Shown in pieces: positions 53,707-62,663 of a DNA stretch of 64,000 nt. Each line of letters opens with the position of its first letter. Position 1 is the stretch's first letter. Origin of the DNA: Bacteroidia bacterium (GTDB taxonomy: Bacteria > Bacteroidota > Bacteroidia > Bacteroidales > Prolixibacteraceae); NCBI GenBank assembly GCA_026391315.1, contig JAPLDT010000098.1, positions 1 to 64,000 of the forward strand, in the 5' to 3' direction. Made by a program: the position numbers and the translations under genes. The notes below the pieces were generated by a model. It saw nothing but the letters and a program-made list of their open reading frames with translations, was not told the DNA's origin and did not search any database.

Positions 53707-53916
53707 AAGTAGTGTTATGATTGCAATTGCAAAAAAAAATCGTGAAATGTGGAAAAAAGAGGTTATTCCCCATTTTGAAATTCCAACTCAATCCATTTCT
53801 ATTCCTATCTTTGGGGCTGTCAATTTTCTTCCAAAAATTGATACTCCCATTTTCATTGTTGTGTTTTAAACTTTTGAATCATCAGGGAGTCAAACTTGGG
53901 AACCAAGCAGCCTGTT
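53707..53916. promoter_or_regulatory. Divergent intergenic region between sigma factor and efflux operon
   Basis: About 210 bp separates the divergent starts at 53706 and 53917. A -7-like Bacteroidota sequence, TATCTTTG (53806-53813), is present in the plus direction, but no well-spaced -33 TTG was found. Promoters for both transcripts must lie here. Confidence 0.35.
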
Positions 53917-55266
53917 ATGAACAAAAAGAAGTTACTAATCATCATTTCTGTCGCAGTTGTACTGTTAATTATACTCTTTTTTAGCTTGAGAAGTAGTTCA
54001 AGTGAAGAGTTGATCACCTGCAAAGTCCAAAAGGGATCCATTGAAATAAAGGTTCATACTTCTGGTCAGCTTGAGTCTGAAAATTCTGAAAATATTTTAC
54101 TTCCGTCTGTCCTGTCAACCCAAAACGTTAGGGTTTATGAAATCAAAATCACAGATTTGATTGAAGAGGGATCCGTAGTTGATTCCGGACAGTATATTGC
54201 CACGCTTGACCACAAAGTAATTGAGGAGGTTTTGACACAAGCCCGTCTTGATCTGGAGGCTGCACTGGTGGTCATTGAAGATGCCAAACTGGATTCAAAC
54301 CTGAACCTCAGCAACTACCGTGATCTAATCACCAACTCACAATCGGATGTTGAAGAGCGAAAAATTGTCCTTGCGGAATCGGTATATGAATCCCCGTCAG
54401 TCATCAAGAAGGCAGAGATGGATCTTAGCAAGGCAGAACGAAAGCTGGAACAGGATATCAAAGGTCTTGCCATGCGGCAACGACAGCTTAATTCCCAGAT
54501 GGAACGCCGAAACATTGATTTCAGGTTGAAGGAAAAAAGGGTGGAAGATCTTTTGAAACTTTACGATGCCCTTATCATCAAAGCACCAAAGCCGGGGATG
54601 GTGATTTACGCCCGCGACCGGTTTGGGATAAAAATCCAGATCGGTTCAGTACTAACGCCATGGAGTCCGATTATTGCAACCCTGCCCGATATGACCAAAA
54701 TGATTTCAGAAACCTACATCAACGAAATTGATATAGCAAAAATCAAAGTTGGTCAGAAAGTTACGCTAAGTATCGATGCATTTCCTGATAAGGTATTGAA
54801 CGGTGAAGTCATTTCCGTTGCCAACATTGGTCAGCCAATGCCCAAGAGCGACTCGAAGGTTTTCCTTGTCAATATCAGGGTTTTCGGCAGTGATCCCGAC
54901 CTGAAACCTGCCATGACGACCGGGAACTTAATTCAGACGGGGGTCTACTCAAATAAATTGTTTGTTCCGTCGGAGGCGGTCTTCGAAACTGACTCAACCA
55001 AATTCGTCTATTTGAACAAGAAAAAAATTGTCAGGCAACTGGTAGATACGGGTGAGGAAAACGAAGATTTCATCATTATCAACAAGGGCGTTGCGGAAGG
55101 TGATGTGCTGTTGTTGAGCGAACCTGAAAAGCCGGAAGATATTGAAACCATTGGCTGGGATATTTATGACGAGCAACTGGCCAGACAAAAAGTGCTTAAA
55201 ACCTCACAGAATCTGGCTGAGAAGATGGATACATCCAGGAAAGGAAATAACATTGTCAAACAGTAA
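53917..55266 (+). CDS. HlyD/MacA-like periplasmic adaptor (membrane fusion protein) 1
   Basis: Protein of 449 aa from the ATG at 53917 (an in-frame TTG at 53896 is less likely). One N-terminal membrane helix (LLIIISVAVVLLIILFFSL) is followed by a barrel-sandwich strand, a long alpha-hairpin (about 110-215 in E/K/R/Q-rich sequence), a lipoyl-like return strand (IIKAPKPGMVIYA) and a beta-barrel domain. It links an inner-membrane permease to an outer-membrane channel. The permease gene follows 57 bp downstream. Confidence 0.9.
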   Translation: MNKKKLLIIISVAVVLLIILFFSLRSSSSEELITCKVQKGSIEIKVHTSGQLESENSENILLPSVLSTQNVRVYEIKITDLIEEGSVVDSGQYIATLDHKVIEEVLTQARLDLEAALVVIEDAKLDSNLNLSNYRDLITNSQSDVEERKIVLAESVYESPSVIKKAEMDLSKAERKLEQDIKGLAMRQRQLNSQMERRNIDFRLKEKRVEDLLKLYDALIIKAPKPGMVIYARDRFGIKIQIGSVLTPWSPIIATLPDMTKMISETYINEIDIAKIKVGQKVTLSIDAFPDKVLNGEVISVANIGQPMPKSDSKVFLVNIRVFGSDPDLKPAMTTGNLIQTGVYSNKLFVPSEAVFETDSTKFVYLNKKKIVRQLVDTGEENEDFIIINKGVAEGDVLLLSEPEKPEDIETIGWDIYDEQLARQKVLKTSQNLAEKMDTSRKGNNIVKQ

Positions 55267-55323
55267 ATATCTAATAACCAATCCAGTTGCAATATTGATT
55301 TCCAAGTACCGAATTAACCTCTC

Positions 55324-56688
55324 ATGAAGATACGAGCCTTTTATACCAGGTATTCCTATAATGTTCAGATTGCCATCGAGGCAATCATCGCCAACAAAGT
55401 AAAATCGCTGTTGACGGCCCTGGGCATTATTTTTGGGGTAGCAGCTGTTATCAGTATGCTGGCCATCGGAAACGGCGCCGAGCAGGAGATTCTGGAACAG
55501 ATAAAAATGGTGGGGGTAAACAACATCATTGTTACACCAATTTTGCAGGCAGATCAGGCCGGAGCCAATGATGCCAAGGCAGGAAGTGCAAGTGAAAGCA
55601 ATCAACTTAGTGGCGGCAAGAAGAAATTTTCGAAAGGTCTAACCCTGATTGACGCAATTTCCATCAAGCAAATAATTCCTACTGTTCAGGATGTTTGTCC
55701 GATCATCACATTCAATTATACAGCTATTTTACATGATATCAGTAGCCCTGTCAAACTGGATGGTACCGACAACACCTATTTCCATCTTTTTGATATAAAA
55801 CTTGAAAGCGGAACCCTTTTCCATGACCAGCATACGAGGGAGGGATATCCCGTTTGCATCATTGGTTACAATGTGAAAAACCTGTTTTTCAACCAGGAAT
55901 CCCCCATAGGTAAATACATCAAGTGCGGACAGATCTGGCTTCAGGTCATTGGCGTGATCGAAAAACGCAATTTTGTCGGAAGTGGTGGCGGGACCATGTC
56001 GATCAGCAGTACCGATAACAGCATCATCATTCCGGTAAAAACAATGCTGCTCAGGTATAGGAACAGAGCTTTGATACGTGGGGACCAGGTAAAACTGGTA
56101 GGCTCAGGAAGAGACAACGTCACGAACAAAGTGGAGGACATCAACCAACTGGACAAAATAATTGTCCGGGTCAAAGAGACACAGCAACTCACTGCTACTG
56201 CTAAAGTTGTAGGGAATATGCTGATGCGCAAGCACAACGACATTCATGATTTTGAAGTCAGTATTCCCGAGTTGCTTTTAAAACAGCAACAAAAAACCAA
56301 AAATATCTTCAACATCGTATTGGGCGCAATAGCAGGAATATCGCTGATTGTCGGGGGTATTGGCATTATGAACATCATGCTTGCTTCTGTCATGGAAAGG
56401 ATCCGCGAGATCGGTACCCGGCAGGCCATTGGAGCTTCAAGAAAAGATATTGTATTTCAGTTCCTATCAGAATCAACACTGATTAGCCTGGCCGGAGGAT
56501 TGATTGGGATAATTCTTGGCGTTATCCTTTCCAAAGTAATTCAGACAGTGTTCGATATCAAAACCATCATATCGCTGTTTTCAATATTTATCTCTTTCGG
56601 CGTTTCTGTCTTTATCGGGATCACCTTTGGGTACCTTCCTGCTAAGAAAGCTGCCGACAAAGATCCGGTTGAATCACTCAGACAATAA
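55324..56688 (+). CDS. MacB-like ABC permease subunit without ATPase domain
   Basis: Protein of 454 aa with the MacB periplasmic-core plus FtsX architecture. A first membrane helix lies at about 28-48, followed by a large periplasmic domain, and three C-terminal helices start at GAIAGISLIVGGIGIMNIML. The typical ERIREIGTRQAIGASRKDI coupling sequence is present. Classical MacB carries an N-terminal ABC ATPase that is absent here, and no ABC ATPase gene lies in the window, so an ATPase encoded elsewhere must be used. Confidence 0.9.
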   Translation: MKIRAFYTRYSYNVQIAIEAIIANKVKSLLTALGIIFGVAAVISMLAIGNGAEQEILEQIKMVGVNNIIVTPILQADQAGANDAKAGSASESNQLSGGKKKFSKGLTLIDAISIKQIIPTVQDVCPIITFNYTAILHDISSPVKLDGTDNTYFHLFDIKLESGTLFHDQHTREGYPVCIIGYNVKNLFFNQESPIGKYIKCGQIWLQVIGVIEKRNFVGSGGGTMSISSTDNSIIIPVKTMLLRYRNRALIRGDQVKLVGSGRDNVTNKVEDINQLDKIIVRVKETQQLTATAKVVGNMLMRKHNDIHDFEVSIPELLLKQQQKTKNIFNIVLGAIAGISLIVGGIGIMNIMLASVMERIREIGTRQAIGASRKDIVFQFLSESTLISLAGGLIGIILGVILSKVIQTVFDIKTIISLFSIFISFGVSVFIGITFGYLPAKKAADKDPVESLRQ

Positions 56689-56695
56689 ATTACCT

Positions 56696-58183
56696 ATGAT
56701 CCGTTTTTTTGCATTACTTCTGGTTGTGGCCTCCTGTCAAATTTCCTTTGGCCAGAGCAAGGTACGAAAAATCACCCTTTATGAGGCCATTGATTTGGCT
56801 TCCAGTCAGTCGCTGGATGCTTTCAAACAACAAAACATGTATCTTTCAAGTTATTGGGAATACAAGTATTACAGGTCCGACAAGCTTCCGCAATTTTTGG
56901 TGGGCGCCAATCCACTCTCCTACAACAACTCAATCAGGCAGGACTATATTCCACAGGACCAAAGCTGGCAATACAGTCAGCAAAAAAATATCACCTCCAG
57001 CGCATCTTTGAAAATGACTCAAAATGTTGGCTTAACCGGTGGTAGTTTCTCGGCCAGTTCGGATATCGGAATGGTAAGGAATTTTCTGGGCGATCAACAG
57101 ACCTTGTACTCATCCAACATGATCAGTCTGGGCTACCGGCAAAAATTGAACGGCTACAACAGCATGCACTGGAAATCCAAAATTGAGCCGCTTAAGTTTG
57201 AAACTGCCAAGAAACAGTATATCCAGTCAAGAGAGGATATCGCAGTAAAGACAACCACCAAATTTTTCGTCCTGGTGGATGCGCAGATTGAGATTAATAT
57301 TGCCAGAACCAACCTTGCTAATTCTGATACCTTATACCAAATTGGGAAAGGCCGATACCAGGTTGGTACGGTAACCCAGGATGAACTGCTGAACTTCGAG
57401 CTAAATCTGATGAATTCGAGGATCGCCTTAACACGTGCCAATCAGGGACTTCTGAGAGCCCGTTCAGATCTGAACAGCTTTCTGGGACTCGAGAAAAATG
57501 CTATCCTTGACTGTGTTTTGCCTGTCGCGATCAGTTCCTCCCTGCAGATCGATGTTGAAGAAGCTATTCAAAAATCGATGAGCAACAATCCGGACATTTT
57601 ATCCCAGGAGCGGCGCATTCTTGAACAGGACAGCAATGTTAAACTGGTCAAATCACAGAATGGATTAAGTGCGGATATCAGCGCCTTGGCTGGTTTGAAC
57701 CAAAAATCGATTTCGCTTGCCGAGTCCTATCAAAATCCAAATCAATTTCAAAACATCGCCCTGGTTGGGCTCTCCGTTCCTATTGTGGATTGGGGCAGAA
57801 GGAAAGGTCAGATTTTAATGGCCAAATCCAACCGCGAGGTGGTCCTCAACAGTGTAAAACAGGAAAGGATTGATTTTGAGCAGTCTGTAATGATGAGTGT
57901 TCTTGAGTTCAATCTGCAATCGGAACAGGTACAGAACTCGGCCAAAGCGGATACCATTGCGCAAATGGGGTTCGATGTAACCATGAGACGATTTAAAATA
58001 GGGAAACTGGATGTTACCAAGCTTAATCTCGCCAGAAATGACCTGGAGAATGCCAAAAGGGCATACATCAATTCTCTCAGAAAATATTGGTTATCTTATT
58101 ACCAGATTCGTCAATTGGCACTTTTTGACTTTGAGAAAAACCTTGATTTGATGGCGGATTTTGATAAAATTCTCAACCAATGA
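56696..58183 (+). CDS. TolC-family outer-membrane efflux channel
   Basis: Protein of 495 aa from the ATG at 56696, which begins a signal peptide (MIRFFALLLVVASCQISFGQ); an upstream in-frame start at 56627 would lie inside the permease gene. Two TolC-like repeats of coiled-coil sequence are present, e.g. YQIGKGRYQVGTVTQDELLN and MRRFKIGKLDVTKLNLARND. It forms the outer-membrane exit duct of the pump. It starts 7 bp after the permease stop and overlaps the next gene by 4 bp. Confidence 0.9.
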   Translation: MIRFFALLLVVASCQISFGQSKVRKITLYEAIDLASSQSLDAFKQQNMYLSSYWEYKYYRSDKLPQFLVGANPLSYNNSIRQDYIPQDQSWQYSQQKNITSSASLKMTQNVGLTGGSFSASSDIGMVRNFLGDQQTLYSSNMISLGYRQKLNGYNSMHWKSKIEPLKFETAKKQYIQSREDIAVKTTTKFFVLVDAQIEINIARTNLANSDTLYQIGKGRYQVGTVTQDELLNFELNLMNSRIALTRANQGLLRARSDLNSFLGLEKNAILDCVLPVAISSSLQIDVEEAIQKSMSNNPDILSQERRILEQDSNVKLVKSQNGLSADISALAGLNQKSISLAESYQNPNQFQNIALVGLSVPIVDWGRRKGQILMAKSNREVVLNSVKQERIDFEQSVMMSVLEFNLQSEQVQNSAKADTIAQMGFDVTMRRFKIGKLDVTKLNLARNDLENAKRAYINSLRKYWLSYYQIRQLALFDFEKNLDLMADFDKILNQ

Positions 58184-59412
58184 ACCGATTCAAATCGAAA
58201 AAGACCATTTTTATTGCTTCAGCGCTCTGTGTTGTCCTTCTGGTTGTTATCTGGATATTCGTGCGTAAACAGGTTTCAGGGATTTACAGGGTAAAAAAGG
58301 AGAATTTTGAAGCCATCATCACCAGCAAAGGGGAAATACAGAGTGAAAAAGCTGTTCTGATAAATTTACCGGATATATTTGGAAACAGAACACTTGAGAT
58401 TTGGGATATGCAAATCAAAGATCTCGTACCAGAAGGTTCAATTGTAAAGAAAGGCGATTATGTGGCCCTTCTGGATCAGGGCAGAATCAAGCAACTCAAG
58501 GAGAATAACGAAGAGGCCCTGAAGAAAATGCTTTTCAATTTCAGCGATTCCAAGATTGACAGTGCGGTCGATCTGGTGGCGCTACGTAATGGGATTGATC
58601 AGTTTGGCTATGACCTCAACAACAGGAAAATTGAGTTGGAGCAAGCTGTTTACGAATCACCCGCTTTCCAGCGAAAAGCACAGATGGCCTACGAAAGGAT
58701 ACTCAGACAAATGGACGCCAGGGTCAGGGCATACATAATGACCCAAAAAACCTTAAGAATTCAGGTATCAAGGGAGGAAGATAAGGTAAAAGAACTGACG
58801 CTCAAAGACAAAAATTACCAAATCGCTTTTGATGCGGCCAGGATCACTGCTCCGCAGGATGGTATGCTCATTTATGGCCGTACGTTCGGCAGAGGCGGAA
58901 GCCGCAAGCTCACCGTTGGTTCTTATGTAAGTATGCAAAATCCAGCGATCGCGACCCTGCCCGACTTGTCTGTACTTGCCTCTGAGACTTACGTGGAAGA
59001 GATCTATATCTCTAAAATAAAGATAGGGGATAGTGTCCGGGTTTACATCGATGCCCTGAAAAATCAATTGAAAGTTGGGGTTATCTCCAATATCTCCAAT
59101 GTTGGACAAGAGATGGTTGGATTTGAATCGAAGGTTTTTAAAGTGATTATCCGGATATCGAGTGACAACAAACGCATCAAACCAGCCATGACCACCAACA
59201 ATGAAATTATCATATCTAAAGAGCAGAATGTTCTGGTCATACCGCGCGCTGCACTTTTTTCTGATGGGCCAGATCAATTCGTCTACCTGAAAGAATTTGG
59301 GGGAGTTTCGATGAGAAAAGTCGAATGCGGAAACCAGAATGAAAAGTTCGTCGTCATCAAGAATGGATTAAAAGAGGGGGATAAGATATTGTTGAATAAG
59401 CCTTTGAATTGA
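58180..59412 (+). CDS. HlyD/MacA-like periplasmic adaptor 2
   Basis: Protein of 410 aa. It has an N-terminal membrane helix (IFIASALCVVLLVVIWIFV), a barrel-sandwich strand, an alpha-hairpin (about 100-205), the return strand ITAPQDGMLIYGRTF and a beta-barrel. It is a paralogue of adaptor 1 with the same domain order (SETYVEEIYISKIKIGD versus SETYINEIDIAKIKVGQ). ATGA overlap with the channel gene shows translational coupling. Two adaptors in one operon suggest a heteromeric adaptor ring. Confidence 0.9.
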   Translation: MNRFKSKKTIFIASALCVVLLVVIWIFVRKQVSGIYRVKKENFEAIITSKGEIQSEKAVLINLPDIFGNRTLEIWDMQIKDLVPEGSIVKKGDYVALLDQGRIKQLKENNEEALKKMLFNFSDSKIDSAVDLVALRNGIDQFGYDLNNRKIELEQAVYESPAFQRKAQMAYERILRQMDARVRAYIMTQKTLRIQVSREEDKVKELTLKDKNYQIAFDAARITAPQDGMLIYGRTFGRGGSRKLTVGSYVSMQNPAIATLPDLSVLASETYVEEIYISKIKIGDSVRVYIDALKNQLKVGVISNISNVGQEMVGFESKVFKVIIRISSDNKRIKPAMTTNNEIIISKEQNVLVIPRAALFSDGPDQFVYLKEFGGVSMRKVECGNQNEKFVVIKNGLKEGDKILLNKPLN

Positions 59413-59423
59413 ATTGAATTAAA

Positions 59424-59455
59424 AATTACAAATTACAAATTACAAATTACAAATT
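59424..59455. repeat. Tandem 7-bp repeat
   Basis: About four copies of AAATTAC in tandem just after the adaptor 2 stop codon, preceded by short GAATT repeats that include the stop codon region. It is a simple sequence repeat prone to slippage, with no function assigned. Confidence 0.7.
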
Positions 59456-59537
59456 GGTAACAGCGGATTTGTGGTTGTTGTGGGGACAAGAGATTAGGTT
59501 GCGGGAAGGTTGGATGCATCAATGCTATTTTCTTTTT

Positions 59538-59622
59538 CTTTGTGAAACCTTAGTGTCTTGGTGCCTTAGTGGCTAATTTTTTTCCTGCCACAAAGGCACC
59601 AAGACACTAAGGTTTCACAAAG
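59538..59622. repeat. Long inverted repeat (36-bp stem)
   Basis: Arms 59538-59573 and 59587-59622 are complementary with one mismatch and enclose a 13-base loop. The arm begins CTTTGTGAAACCTTAGTGTC. It lies between the efflux operon and the M28 remnant. It could act as a bidirectional terminator or be a non-autonomous mobile repeat. Confidence 0.8.
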
Positions 59623-59660
59623 GCCCCTTTATAAAAAATACCAAATAATTTAGTTGACTA

Positions 59661-60877
59661 ATGAAATCAAAAATGATGCCCGTTTTGGCTTTCCTTGCCG
59701 TCTCTTGTGCGACGGTTGTGAAAGAGACCAGTGAAGATGCCATCCAATACAAGAACATTGAAAAACACATTGCCACCTTGTCATCCGACCGTTTTGAAGG
59801 ACGGATGCCTACCACACGCAGTGAAAAAATCACCATCGATTACATCGCCTCGCAGATGAAGGGGATTGGTCTGGAACCGGCGGCCAACGGTAGCTTTTTT
59901 CAGGAAGTTCCGCTGCTTTCAGTGCGTTCGACCATCTCCAACACCCTGGATTTTGAGACACCCAAGGGAGCGCTCAAATTGGAGAAAATGGTTGACTATG
60001 TGTCATTTTCAAGAAGGGAGGAAGAGGAACTGACCCTTGACCATTCGGAACTTGTATTCGCCGGATTTGGCATCACCGCCCCGGAATACAACAGGGACGA
60101 TTTTCAGGGAATGGATCTGAAAGGCAAAACCATCGTGGATTGATTCGTGGCAGCAAACATGCCGATGAGGTGGTCGTCTATACGGCCCACTGGGACCATC
60201 TGGGAATTGGCACCAAAGTGAATGGCGACAGCATCTACAACGGTGCGACCGACAATGCGAGTGCAGTAGCCTGGATGCTGGAGATGGCCAGGGCTTTTAA
60301 AACTTCGAAGCCGGTTGACCGCTCCATCCTGTTTCTCTCCGTCACCTGCGAGGAGTCAGGATTGCTGGGTTCCGGCTATTATACAGAACATCCCTTCTTC
60401 CCTATGAACAAAACGGTAGCCGTAATCAATACCGATGTGCTGTTGTTCCTGGGTAAATTTAAGGACGTAATGCTAACCGGTTCGGGGCAATCAGAACTGG
60501 ATGGCTGGGTGGAGAAGGAAGCAGTCAAACAGGGCCGGTACCTGGCTCCTGATCCCAATCCAGAGAATGGCATGTTTTTCCGTTCCGATCAGTTTCCGTT
60601 TGTCAAACTGGGTGTTCCGGCCATCTATGCCAAAGGTTATGTGGACGCTGAAAAATACGGAAAAGTGGAGACCATGAAACTGGTAGATCGCTACTGGAAG
60701 GAAACTTACCATACGCCTTCCGATGAGTACCATCCCGACAAGGCCGATCTGAGTGGTGTGGTGGAGGATGCCAAATTGTTGTACCATGTTGGGACCAATC
60801 TGGCCAATTCAAATGCCTGGCCGGTGTGGAATAAAGATTCTGAATTCAGAGCGATCAGGGAGGAGTCGAGGAAATAA
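59661..60877 (+). pseudogene. M28-family metallopeptidase broken by internal deletion and frameshift
   Basis: The first part (59661-60143) is a leader with a lipobox-like SCATV and the start of an M28 protein, ending KGKTIVD just before a stop. The second part resumes in another frame (from about 60140) with LIRGSKHADEVVVYTAHWDHLG and keeps all expected metal-binding motifs: AHWDH, GATDNAS, CEESG, NTDV and TYHTPSDE. Full-length relatives have over 100 residues of PA-type domain between KGKTIVV and the IRGSK-like segment; these are missing here. A deletion across the PA domain probably caused the frameshift. Confidence 0.82.
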
Positions 60878-60884
60878 AAAGCAA

Positions 60885-61229
60885 TTATTCCAGGTCAAGC
60901 ACTATTTTGAGATTTACAGAGACACGTTTTCTTAAATCAGCCGGAATTTCCCCAATTTTTTGGACGAATCGTTTGTTATCAATGGCCCTGATTTGATCGA
61001 TCATCAGATCAGATGGTTGCTGCAAATTAGATATTCCCTTTTTGATGTGGACCCTTAAAATGTCGCTTTCCTTCACAACATTTGTTGTTATTGGACAAAT
61101 GATTGTAGAGGGATGCAAGGAATTGAGCAGATCAGTCTGAATAATCAGAACTGGTCTGATTTTGCCGGGTTCAGTCCCAATTTGAGGATTAAGATCTGCA
61201 GTCCAGATATCAAATTGCTTAATCCTCAT
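60885..61229 (-). CDS. MazF/PemK-family toxin endoribonuclease
   Basis: Protein of 114 aa with the MazF pattern: FDIWTADLNPQIGTEPGKIRPVLIIQ at the N-terminus (the GxExxKxRP-like motif), a central PSTIICPITTN strand, and DQIRAIDNKRF near the active-site region. It cleaves mRNA when free of antitoxin. Its start overlaps the antitoxin gene by 11 bp. Confidence 0.9.
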   Translation of the reverse strand: MRIKQFDIWTADLNPQIGTEPGKIRPVLIIQTDLLNSLHPSTIICPITTNVVKESDILRVHIKKGISNLQQPSDLMIDQIRAIDNKRFVQKIGEIPADLRKRVSVNLKIVLDLE

Positions 61230-61449
61230 GGCTTATTCTTTCAAATTCAGCCAGTACAGACATAGATTCTTCCTGAACTAATTTTGATTCTTTTGCGAGC
61301 TTTGTCGCAAGTATCTTCCGCTTGTTATATCGGTTGTAGTAATCAACGGCTTCATTGATGTAGCGGTTTCTGTTCTTCCTGACTTCAGAGATCACCTCCT
61401 CTGCATCATTAAAAATCTGATCTTCGAGTTTTAAAGAAAGGGTTTTCAT
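61219..61449 (-). CDS. Antitoxin of a MazEF-like pair (RHH-type)
   Basis: Protein of 76 aa, upstream of and overlapping the MazF gene. The N-terminal MKTLSLKLEDQIFNDAEEVI followed by KNRNRYINEAVDYYN fits a ribbon-helix-helix DNA-binding antitoxin, with an acidic C-terminal tail for toxin binding. The pair is likely autoregulated. Confidence 0.85.
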   Translation of the reverse strand: MKTLSLKLEDQIFNDAEEVISEVRKNRNRYINEAVDYYNRYNKRKILATKLAKESKLVQEESMSVLAEFERISHED

Positions 61450-61601
61450 AATTACAAGATTAATACAACAAAAGTATATACAATTTGTGATACTAAAAAT
61501 GTTTGTGCAAGTTTTCTGCCTTTTCGGAGATTTTAGTTGCCATCGGAAGCACTAAGTAATCGTTTGGAAGGGTTAAGTAGTTGTTTCCAGATTTTCTCTT
61601 C

Positions 61602-62105
61602 CTATTTTTCAGTGGCACAAATTTCTCCGTTGTAAGAGATCAAAGCCCGATTGTTGGATGAGATTGACATGGAAGAACTCCCTTCGAAACTGACTGTCAG
61701 ATTAATCGTATAATAATCGTCTGTATCTTTCACCTTTGCCTTGATGACATAATTTTTACTCTTCTTTCCAAGGGTGAAAACATCAGGTTTGCCCCAAAAC
61801 ATCAGGCCTCCGTCACCGTATGAAACTGAATAGACCCTCCCGAAATAAGGCATCTCACTCACAATCAAATCGGATGAAAATTTGACGTAACCGGGATTGG
61901 TAGTCAGATCAACTGATTTATACCCAGTTGGAATAGCCCTTGTTGCTCTGAACACGAAAATTTTTGAATAAACCAATCTCGCTACTTCCTTCTCTTTTGC
62001 AATCCTGCTTTTCCCTTTCTCGGCTTTTCTGTCAGTGGTTTGTGCCATTGAATCTAAGGTCATGACAAGCATCAATAAGACAAGTGGAGTGATTTTAGTT
62101 TTCAT
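61602..62105 (-). CDS. DUF4251 domain-containing exported protein
   Basis: Protein of 167 aa from the ATG at 62105, which begins a signal peptide (ITPLVLLMLVMTLDSMAQ). The mature part has the DUF4251 pattern: ATRAIPTGYKSVDLTTNPGYVKF, MPYFGRVYSVSYGDGGLMF and FEGSSSMSISSNNRALISYNG. Function unknown. The start codon lies at the end of a dispersed repeat (copy B). Confidence 0.85.
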   Translation of the reverse strand: MKTKITPLVLLMLVMTLDSMAQTTDRKAEKGKSRIAKEKEVARLVYSKIFVFRATRAIPTGYKSVDLTTNPGYVKFSSDLIVSEMPYFGRVYSVSYGDGGLMFWGKPDVFTLGKKSKNYVIKAKVKDTDDYYTINLTVSFEGSSSMSISSNNRALISYNGEICATEK

Positions 62106-62176
62106 GTGTATATAATTTGTTTTTAATTGCCACATGGAATTCGCATATTGTTTATATTCACTCCTATTGGTGGTTT
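62103..62176 (-). repeat. Dispersed ~80-bp repeat, copy B
   Basis: It ends at the start of the DUF4251 gene: the minus-strand repeat ends with ACACATGAAAAC, giving that gene its ATG. The middle TTCCATGTGGCAATTAAAAA matches copies A and C. Confidence 0.5.
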
Positions 62177-62192
62177 ACAATCATGCTCATTT

Positions 62193-62274
62193 CATTTGAT
62201 AATAATTTGTCTTTTAATTGCCAAATGGAATACCCACATTATCATTTTCGGTTGGTGTGAATATTTTCTCATGG
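62193..62274 (-). repeat. Dispersed ~80-bp repeat, copy A
   Basis: It runs from CATGAGAAAATATTCACACC to ATCAAATGAAA on the minus strand. It covers the 3' end of the SnoaL-like gene and so encodes its last ~20 residues (HEKIFTPTENDNVGIPFGN). The corresponding frame in copy C reads HEKIFHTQENDYWEFHLAN. Confidence 0.5.
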
Positions 62275-62663
62275 GTATTTCTGTTTACTATTTCCATCAC
62301 AATGATATTGTCTGCAAAAACTTGCCAAAGCTTTATTTGATCATCTTTCACAATCGCTCTCCACGCTGCAGGAATTCTCCAGTAATTGCTGTTGTTATTG
62401 TTGATCAGGTTCTTGTAAGTCGCGCTGGCATATCCAAACAAACAAACCAAGGAATCCTTTGTAAGTACTTCATTTATCTCAATCTTATAATCAGGAAACA
62501 GGTCAAAGTATCCAATCCAGGCTTGTTTCATATTGTCCCTTCCTGCCATCTTATTATCCTGGGAATCTATAAATACGTGATCAGTTGCCATTAAATCAAA
62601 CATTTTATCAACATCTGCACAATTAATCGCGTCTATAAAATCTAAAACGATCTTAGTCTCCAT
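62214..62663 (-). CDS. SnoaL-like (NTF2-fold) protein
   Basis: Protein of 149 aa from the ATG at 62663. The N-terminal FIDAINCADVDKMFDLMATDHVFID and GRDNMKQAWIGYFDLFPDYKIEI are typical of SnoaL/ketosteroid-isomerase-like proteins. It overlaps the end of the methyltransferase gene by about 11 bp, so the two are co-translated. Function unknown. Confidence 0.83.
   Translation of the reverse strand: METKIVLDFIDAINCADVDKMFDLMATDHVFIDSQDNKMAGRDNMKQAWIGYFDLFPDYKIEINEVLTKDSLVCLFGYASATYKNLINNNNSNYWRIPAAWRAIVKDDQIKLWQVFADNIIVMEIVNRNTHEKIFTPTENDNVGIPFGN

Noticed and set aside
59424-59455. CRISPR-like short repeats
   Set aside because: The 7-bp units are directly tandem with no spacers; this is a simple sequence repeat.
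60140-60877. Independent M28 peptidase gene starting at TTG 60140
   Set aside because: The sequence begins in the middle of the family, lacks any export signal and continues the broken upstream part, so a pseudogene explains it better. Residual translation is not excluded.
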